Part shown: piece by piece, positions 59,299 to 64,000 of the stretch
Position numbering within the stretch: the stretch's first letter is position 1
How the letters are laid out: each line of letters begins with the position of its first letter
DNA from: Symbioplanes lichenis
GTDB lineage: Bacteria; Actinomycetota; Actinomycetes; Mycobacteriales; Micromonosporaceae
Assembly (NCBI RefSeq): GCF_030709675.1
Contig: NZ_JAUZQD010000009.1
Location: 186,001-250,000, forward strand
DNA: 64,000 bases
Direction of reading: 5' to 3'
Translations under genes and position numbers: made by a program
The notes under the pieces: model-generated
Told to the model about the DNA's origin: nothing
The model's database searches: none
Seen by the model: the letters and a program-made list of their open reading frames with translations, nothing else

Positions 59299-59508
59299 TC
59301 AGTCCAGCCGGCGAGCAGCCTCCCGCACGAGCTCCGCCGGAATCCGGACCACCAGCTCGCCGTCCGGCAGCGCGCCGGCCCCGGCGACGGCCTCCACGGC
59401 ATAGCCCTGCACCAGCACGTCCGCGCCGTCCCGGTAGATCGTCGGGCAATTTCCCGACGAGCATTGCGCCGCAATGGTGATCAAATCGGAGGTGTCAACC
59501 GTGTCCAC
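59299..59508 (-). CDS. Small partner protein of the XRE-DUF5753 regulator
   Basis: A 69-residue acidic protein from GTG 59508 with CSSGNCPTIYRDGADVLVQG and LPDGELVVRIPAELVREAA. I associate this pattern with small proteins encoded beside DUF5753 regulators. The Cys pair may bind metal or form a disulfide. It precedes the regulator by 9 bases, so the two are co-expressed. An AT-rich patch at 59510-59530 is the likely promoter. Confidence 0.8.
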   Translation of the reverse strand: MDTVDTSDLITIAAQCSSGNCPTIYRDGADVLVQGYAVEAVAGAGALPDGELVVRIPAELVREAARRLD

Positions 59509-59813
59509 ACAAATATTTTAAATGTGCAAATTGCAGTCATCTGCCCAGGGCGGCGACTGCGGCTCGCCCCGGACCCGCGGCTGCCACTCGGGCCCGGCCG
59601 GGGCGAGACCGATTCACGCGATTCATCAGCTTCGAAGCCGCAACCCTGCGTGAAGGCATCGACGGCGATACGAACGCTACCCAAGTGGCCCTTCTCGGCG
59701 CCAGAGCGCGGATTCGCGCCATCAGAATATGCATGCGGTCTTGAATCAGGATCACGCAGAGTAGGGGGTGGGCCACATCGCGCGGCCATGAGCCGCCCAA
59801 CGAAGGGGACGTC

Positions 59814-60113
59814 ATGAGCGATCTCGCTGTCATCGGCCTCGTAGCTGCCGTCCTGATGTTCATCGTGCTCATCGAGTTGCTGAGCGCCGCCGTGCCGCTG
59901 CTGATCGTGGTGACCCTCGTGCCGCCCGCCGAGCGGCCCGCGCTGGCCGACTGCCTGGCCGCGGCCGACAGCCGGCGGCGGTTACGCCTCTGGCCGGCGT
60001 TACGGGCGGCGGCGGAGGCGAGGCGGCGGACAGCGCATCAGCGGGACGGCAGCGTCCCGGCGGACGCCGTGCGCCGATGGGACGAAAAGGCCGGGACCGT
60101 GCGTCAGCGGTAG
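59814..60113 (+). CDS. Small membrane protein, unknown function
   Basis: The 99-residue protein has one long hydrophobic N-terminal stretch (about 4-36, possibly two short helices) and an Arg/Ala-rich helical tail. The ATG follows AAGGGGACG. Its end overlaps the convergent oxidoreductase by 10 bases. The 305 bases upstream (59509-59813) show no supported gene. Confidence 0.7.
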   Translation: MSDLAVIGLVAAVLMFIVLIELLSAAVPLLIVVTLVPPAERPALADCLAAADSRRRLRLWPALRAAAEARRRTAHQRDGSVPADAVRRWDEKAGTVRQR

Positions 60114-61693
60114 ATCAGCTTCTGCGCGCCCCCGACCACGCCGCGGTAGAGCGACCCCGTCACCCACCCGTTCCGGGCCAGGGCCGCGCGGGCGGCATTG
60201 GCGCCGGGGGCGCCGTGCACGCCGCCGCCGGGGTGGGCCGACGAGCTGGCCATGTAGAGGCGGTCGATCGGGGTGTCGGCGCGGCCCAGGCTGGGGATCG
60301 GGCGCAGGAAGAGCTGCTGGAAGGCCGCCGCCGTGCCGCCGCCGAGGGCGCCGCCGACCAGGGACGGGTTCTCCTTCTGCATGTCGGCCGGGCTGTAGAC
60401 GTTGCGGCCGACGACGAGCTGCTTGAAGCCGGGCGCGTGCTCCTCGAGGACCTGTTCCATGCGGTCGACGTGGGCGGCGATGTCGTCGGCTTGCCAGCCC
60501 TGGCGGTGCGGGAGATGGGTGTACGACCAGACCGACTCGGTGCCTGCGGGCGAGCGCGCCGGGTCGCTGGTCGTCATCTGGCCCAGCAGGAGGAACGGGT
60601 GCTCGGGCACCTGGTCGGTGGCGAGCTCGGCCGAGTAGCGGGTGAGCCCGTTCATGTCGGCCCCCAGGTGCACGGTGCCGGCGGTCGCCGCGGCCGGGGT
60701 CTTCCACGGGATCTTGCCGGAGAGGGCCCAGTCGACCTTGACCGTGGCGCCGTCCCAGCGGAAGTGGGCGAGGTCCTCGGTCAGCCGGGGCGGCAGCCAG
60801 CGCTCGCCGACCAGGTCGAGGTAGAGGGCCGGGGCCGGGACGTCGGCGAGGACGGCCCGGTCGGCGCGCCAGTTGCGGCCGTCGGCGCTGCGGACGCCCA
60901 TGGCCCGACCGGCGGCGACGAGGATCTTGGTGACCGGGGTGTCGTACTCGATGCGGCCGCCGCGCGACTCGAGCCGGGCGACCAGGGCGTCGGTGATCTT
61001 GAACGCGCCGCCCTCGGGGACGGGCCAGCCGTACTGCTGGCCGAGCATGGCGAGCAGCCAGCCGTAGACGCCGCCGCCGGCCTCCTCCGGGGACAGGTCG
61101 GTGTGCAGGGCACAGCCGGCCAGGGCGAGCTGTGGTCCCTCGCCGTCGAAGAGCTCCGACCCCAGCTCCCGTACGGACAGCAGCAGTCGCCGGGCCAGGC
61201 GCAGCGAGCCGCCCGTGCCGAGCTTGCGGACCAGCCCCACCCCCGTCCGTACGGGCGGGAACGGCGTCAGGACGGCGTCGAGGATGCTGTCCGACACCTC
61301 GCACCAGTCGGTGAACGCGTTCTTCCAGCGCTCGCCGTCGCCCGGGGCGAACTGCTCCATCGACGCCATGGTCGTCTCGAGGTCGCGGTTGATCGTGGCG
61401 GCGCGGCCGTCCGGGAGGAGATGGGTGAGCACGTCCGGGGCGTGCCGCCAGTGCAGCCCGAACTCGTCGAGGCCGAGGCCCTTGAGGACCGGCGACGCGT
61501 ACCCCAGGGGGTAGAAGGAGCTGAACAGGTCGCTCAGATAGCCGGGAGCCGTGACATAGCCGGACCGGACGGCGCCGCCCGGCTGCGGGGTCGCCTCGAG
61601 GACCTGCACCCGCCAGCCCGCGTCGGCCAGAAGATTCGCGGCGACGAGCCCGTTGTGCCCGGCACCGATGACGATCGCGTCCGCTCGTTCCAC
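60104..61693 (-). CDS. FAD-dependent oxidoreductase, phytoene desaturase (CrtI)-like
   Basis: About 529 residues from GTG 61693. The dinucleotide-binding motif IVIGAGHNGLVAANLLADAG and PGGAVRSGYVTAPGY are at the N-terminus; the C-terminus has YMASSSAHPGGGVHGAPGANAA, the flavin-contact end of this family. It belongs to the CrtI/retinol saturase-like amine oxidase clan. No carotenoid genes are nearby, so the substrate is unknown. A TTG at 61726 is an alternative start. Confidence 0.88.
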   Translation of the reverse strand: MERADAIVIGAGHNGLVAANLLADAGWRVQVLEATPQPGGAVRSGYVTAPGYLSDLFSSFYPLGYASPVLKGLGLDEFGLHWRHAPDVLTHLLPDGRAATINRDLETTMASMEQFAPGDGERWKNAFTDWCEVSDSILDAVLTPFPPVRTGVGLVRKLGTGGSLRLARRLLLSVRELGSELFDGEGPQLALAGCALHTDLSPEEAGGGVYGWLLAMLGQQYGWPVPEGGAFKITDALVARLESRGGRIEYDTPVTKILVAAGRAMGVRSADGRNWRADRAVLADVPAPALYLDLVGERWLPPRLTEDLAHFRWDGATVKVDWALSGKIPWKTPAAATAGTVHLGADMNGLTRYSAELATDQVPEHPFLLLGQMTTSDPARSPAGTESVWSYTHLPHRQGWQADDIAAHVDRMEQVLEEHAPGFKQLVVGRNVYSPADMQKENPSLVGGALGGGTAAAFQQLFLRPIPSLGRADTPIDRLYMASSSAHPGGGVHGAPGANAARAALARNGWVTGSLYRGVVGGAQKLIYR

Positions 61694-61779
61694 TCCGGCG
61701 ACGGTACCCCTCGCCGTTTGCTGCAAACCCCCGCCGGGTAGTGATCGATGCGCACTCTGTGACGAATGGGAGCCTGCCG

Positions 61780-62724
61780 ATGACCGCCTCCACCGCGGCC
61801 CTTCCGGCCAAAGTGCGTCAGCTGCACTGGTCGACCTGGCGCGGGGCGGTGTGGCGCAGCGTCAAGGGCTATCTCGACGACGAGTGCGGCGACCTGGCCG
61901 CGGCGCTGACCTATCAGGCGGTGCTGGCCGTCTTCCCGTCGGTCATCGTCATCGTCGCCCTGGTCAACCTGGTCACGGACGGCGCCACGGCCGTGCAGTC
62001 GGTGCTGGACATGCTCGACGACCTCGGCGCGGGTTCGGTGGTCGGCAACGAGGCCTTCACCTCGGTGCTGAACGCGATCATCGCCCAGGACAGCTCGGCC
62101 AAGGTGCTGCTCAGCGTCGGTCTGCTCGGGGCGCTCTGGTCCGCCTCGGGCTACGTCGCCATCTTCACGCGCGCGTCCAACCGGATCTACGGCGTCGCCG
62201 AGGGCCGGCCGTTCTGGAAGCTGCGGCCGCTGCAGATGCTGCTGAGCGCGGTCGCCCTGGTGCTGATGGCGCTGGTGGGCGTCGGGCTGGTGGTCAGCGG
62301 GCCGCTCGTCGACGCGGTGGGCGACCTGGTGAACGCCGGGGACACGGCGCGGACGGCGTGGTCGATCGGGCGGTGGCCCGTACTCGTGCTGATCCTGATG
62401 TTGTTGCTCTCGCTGTTGTTCTGGATCGCCCCGAACGTCAAGCAGCCGCGCTTCCGCTGGATCACCCTCGGCGGCACGGTCGCGCTCCTGGCCTGGGCGG
62501 TGGCGTCCGCGGGCTTCGGGCTCTACGTGGCGAACTTCAGCTCCTACGACCGGACGTACGGCAGCCTGGGCGCGATCATCGCCTTCCTCGTGTGGCTCTA
62601 TCTGGCCAACTCGGCGCTGATGCTCGGCGTGGAGATCAACGCGGAGGTGCAACGGGGGCGCCGGCTGCAGGCGGGCGACTCCGGCGACGATCCGACCCTC
62701 CCGCCGGCAGAACCTGCGGAGTGA
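61780..62724 (+). CDS. YihY/BrkB family membrane protein
   Basis: The 314-residue protein shows DDECGDLAAALTYQAVLAVFPSVIV (family start), six membrane helices, the middle motif LWSASGYVAIFTRASNRIYGV and the end YGSLGAIIAFLVWLYLANSALMLG. The family is often called ribonuclease BN-like, which is a misnomer. Function is unknown. The ATG at 61780 follows GGGAGC; an ATT/ATG region further upstream is less likely. Confidence 0.93.
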   Translation: MTASTAALPAKVRQLHWSTWRGAVWRSVKGYLDDECGDLAAALTYQAVLAVFPSVIVIVALVNLVTDGATAVQSVLDMLDDLGAGSVVGNEAFTSVLNAIIAQDSSAKVLLSVGLLGALWSASGYVAIFTRASNRIYGVAEGRPFWKLRPLQMLLSAVALVLMALVGVGLVVSGPLVDAVGDLVNAGDTARTAWSIGRWPVLVLILMLLLSLLFWIAPNVKQPRFRWITLGGTVALLAWAVASAGFGLYVANFSSYDRTYGSLGAIIAFLVWLYLANSALMLGVEINAEVQRGRRLQAGDSGDDPTLPPAEPAE

Positions 62725-62798
62725 TTGTTTAGCCGAAAAACGCTCGGGAACCACTCTGATCGTGAGGCACTGAACTACCCGACAAGGAGTGAGTCATC

Positions 62799-63263
62799 GT
62801 GAGCACCGTGACCGAGTCCGTCGACGTCGATGTTCCCGTGCGCACGGCGTACAACCAGTGGACCCAGTTCGAGGAGTTCCCGAACTTCATGGGTGGCGTG
62901 ACCGAGATCCGCCAGCTCGACGACACGACGACGCACTGGAAGACCAGCATCGACGGCGTCAAGCGCGAGTTCGACGCCAAGATCACCGAGCAGCTGCCGG
63001 ACGAGCGGGTCGCGTGGACCAGCGTCGAGGGCAGCAAGCAGGCCGGCGTGGTGACCTTCCACCGGCTGGACGAGAACAAGACCCGGGTGACCTGCCAGAT
63101 GGACTTCGAGCCGGACGGCGTGGTCGAGCAGGCGGGCGACAAGCTCGGCTTCCTCGACCGTCAGGTCAAGGGTGACATGAAGCGCTTCAAGGAGTACATC
63201 GAGGGCCGCGGCGGCGTCGAGTCGGGCGCGTGGCGGGGCCAGGTGGACCGGCCGCAGCCGTGA
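62799..63263 (+). CDS. SRPBCC-family (cyclase/dehydrase-like) protein
   Basis: A 154-residue START-like protein: VTESVDVDVPVRTAYNQWTQFEEFPNFMGGV, then WKTSIDGVKREFDAKITEQ and a long C-terminal helix (KGDMKRFKEYIEGR). It resembles the cyclase/dehydrase subgroup seen as a stress-linked stand-alone protein in actinomycetes. The GTG at 62799 follows AAGGAGTGA. A strong terminator follows it. Confidence 0.9.
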   Translation: MSTVTESVDVDVPVRTAYNQWTQFEEFPNFMGGVTEIRQLDDTTTHWKTSIDGVKREFDAKITEQLPDERVAWTSVEGSKQAGVVTFHRLDENKTRVTCQMDFEPDGVVEQAGDKLGFLDRQVKGDMKRFKEYIEGRGGVESGAWRGQVDRPQP

Positions 63264-63284
63264 TCCGCGAGCACTGATCGGGAG

Positions 63285-63309
63285 GGCCGCCGGGAAACCG
63301 GCGGCCTTT
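63285..63309 (+). terminator. Terminator with GAAA tetraloop
   Basis: GGCCGCCGG (63285-63293) and CCGGCGGCC (63298-63306) pair perfectly across a GAAA loop, followed by TTT. It lies 21 bases past the SRPBCC stop. Confidence 0.88.
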
Positions 63310-63345
63310 CGCATGCGAGAGCGCGATTCGGGGTAGGCGAGGGAC

Positions 63346-63585
63346 ATGACTGATCGCGAAGAAACCGGCCAGTGGCGCGACGAGGAGCGGCTCTCGACCG
63401 CCGACCTGAGCAGTGCCATGGCGAGCTACGACCTGGACGGTCAGGGCGACCCGACGGACAACGACGCCGGCGAGGAGCAGGCCTTCGGGCACGACAGCCG
63501 AGTCAGTGACGCCGCCGACCCGGGCGCTACCGACCCGGACCGCGAGTTCCGCCCGAGCACGACGGGACGCACCGGCCCGCACTGA
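63346..63585 (+). CDS. Small acidic disordered protein
   Basis: A 79-residue, Asp/Glu-rich, hydrophobic-poor protein (MTDREETGQWRDEERLSTAD ... ATDPDREFRPSTTGRTG) that is probably unstructured. The ATG follows a GAGGGAC sequence. No family recognised. Its end overlaps the converging partial gene by 59 bases. Confidence 0.65.
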   Translation: MTDREETGQWRDEERLSTADLSSAMASYDLDGQGDPTDNDAGEEQAFGHDSRVSDAADPGATDPDREFRPSTTGRTGPH

Positions 63586-64000
63586 GCGTCCGCGGCAGCG
63601 CCACGGTCACCGCACCCGCCTCCGGCCGGACATCGATGGCGTACCGGTTCTCCCCGGCGCCGGCGGCGTTGCCCCGGAGGCGGGTGGCTCGGGTGCTGGT
63701 CAGCACCGTGCGCGGTCCCGCGGTCGTCCGGCGGGACCAGGGCACGCTGAGCGCTCCGGCGCCGGCCCGCAGACGCAGGCGGATCGCGGTGCCGGCGGGT
63801 GCGGCGACGCTGAGCTCCCCGACCGGTCCGGCCACCACCAGGGGTACGGACCCCCGCGGCCGCGGCAGCCGCACGCTGACCAGCCCGGCGGCGGACCCGA
63901 GGGTGACCCGCCGGAGCCGCCCGGCGGCCAGGTCGAGATGCTTCTCCCCGGCTCCCGCGGGCAGCCGCAGGTCCCAGCGCACCGACCGGTTGAGCAGCAC
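63527..64000 (-). CDS. Partial beta-rich (toastrack/DUF4097-like) protein
   Basis: The C-terminal 157 residues of a longer protein enter from the right edge. The pattern is repeated short beta strands with regular polar/nonpolar alternation (LDLAAGRLRRVTLGSAAGLV, LPRPRGSVPLVVAGPVGELS, RLRLRAGAGALSVPW), like toastrack-fold proteins. No membrane segment or catalytic motif is visible in the part present. The internal ATG/GTG at the window edge is not a proven start. Confidence 0.55.
   Translation of the reverse strand: MLLNRSVRWDLRLPAGAGEKHLDLAAGRLRRVTLGSAAGLVSVRLPRPRGSVPLVVAGPVGELSVAAPAGTAIRLRLRAGAGALSVPWSRRTTAGPRTVLTSTRATRLRGNAAGAGENRYAIDVRPEAGAVTVALPRTLSAGRCVPSCSGGTRGPGR

Noticed and set aside
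1-64000. tRNA genes, rRNA genes, insertion sequences or attachment sites
   Set aside because: No cloverleaf-like segment, rRNA motif, transposase or flanking target duplication was found on reading either strand by eye; a dedicated scan could still find a short one.

Overview
The window is very high-GC, densely packed actinobacterial chromosome, most likely from Micromonosporaceae (an Actinoplanes-like organism; the genus is inference). Supporting signs are GTG/TTG starts, many 4-base ATGA/GTGA gene overlaps, phosphatidylinositol-mannoside genes, an F420-type oxidoreductase, and the order thrS - HIT - pgsA - patA - pimA - pdxS - pdxT - yebC - ruvCAB - yajC - secD - secF. That order is the actinobacterial core order known from Mycobacterium tuberculosis (Rv2614c back to Rv2586c).

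Bases 1-24 kb are this core block, nearly all on the minus strand: Sec export accessories (secF, secD, yajC), Holliday-junction processing (ruvCAB), PLP synthesis (pdxST) with yebC, PIM lipid synthesis (pgsA, patA, pimA), a HIT protein and thrS. Accessory genes interrupt it in two places. Two tandem Uma2-family genes and a small membrane protein sit between ruvC and yebC. An EF-G-like GTPase, a VOC protein, a TetR/FAD-monooxygenase pair and a degenerate EAL protein sit between pgsA and the HIT gene. A sigma-70 region 2 fused to a membrane segment and an exported domain lies between HIT and thrS.

Bases 23.5-38 kb hold an AbiEii-type toxin pair whose toxin looks internally deleted, an ADP-ribosylglycohydrolase, an OmpR/histidine kinase pair, a secreted metalloprotease-like protein that appears to have lost its zinc ligands, adenosine deaminase, a Tam-like methyltransferase, an aldo/keto reductase, a Pro/Gly-repeat membrane protein, a cold-shock protein, and an envelope/stress set (DUF4235, DUF3618, holin-like, MscS, DUF1206).

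Bases 38-50 kb carry a lipoprotein, a GNAT protein, RecQ, an F420-type oxidoreductase, a family 3 glycosidase, a PepSY protein, two MmyB-type XRE regulators flanking an SDR, and a three-gene operon (amidohydrolase, DUF59, Zn-alcohol dehydrogenase) with a divergent GAF-Fis regulator. The last group looks like the accessory part of a propane/binuclear-iron monooxygenase locus, but the monooxygenase genes are not here.

Bases 50-64 kb contain an N-terminally truncated, membrane-anchored HNH protein abutting a frameshifted gene remnant, an ABC exporter with a NarL-type two-component system, a GT4 glycosyltransferase, two SRPBCC proteins, an SDR, an XRE-DUF5753 regulator with its small partner, a CrtI-like FAD oxidoreductase, a YihY/BrkB protein and a partial beta-rich gene at the right edge. 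I saw no tRNA, rRNA, CRISPR array or intact insertion sequence. The most novel candidates are the sigma-membrane fusion (20.1-21.3 kb), the pseudo-metalloprotease (27.6-29.6 kb), the monooxygenase-less accessory operon (46.6-50.2 kb) and the recombination scar at 51.26 kb.
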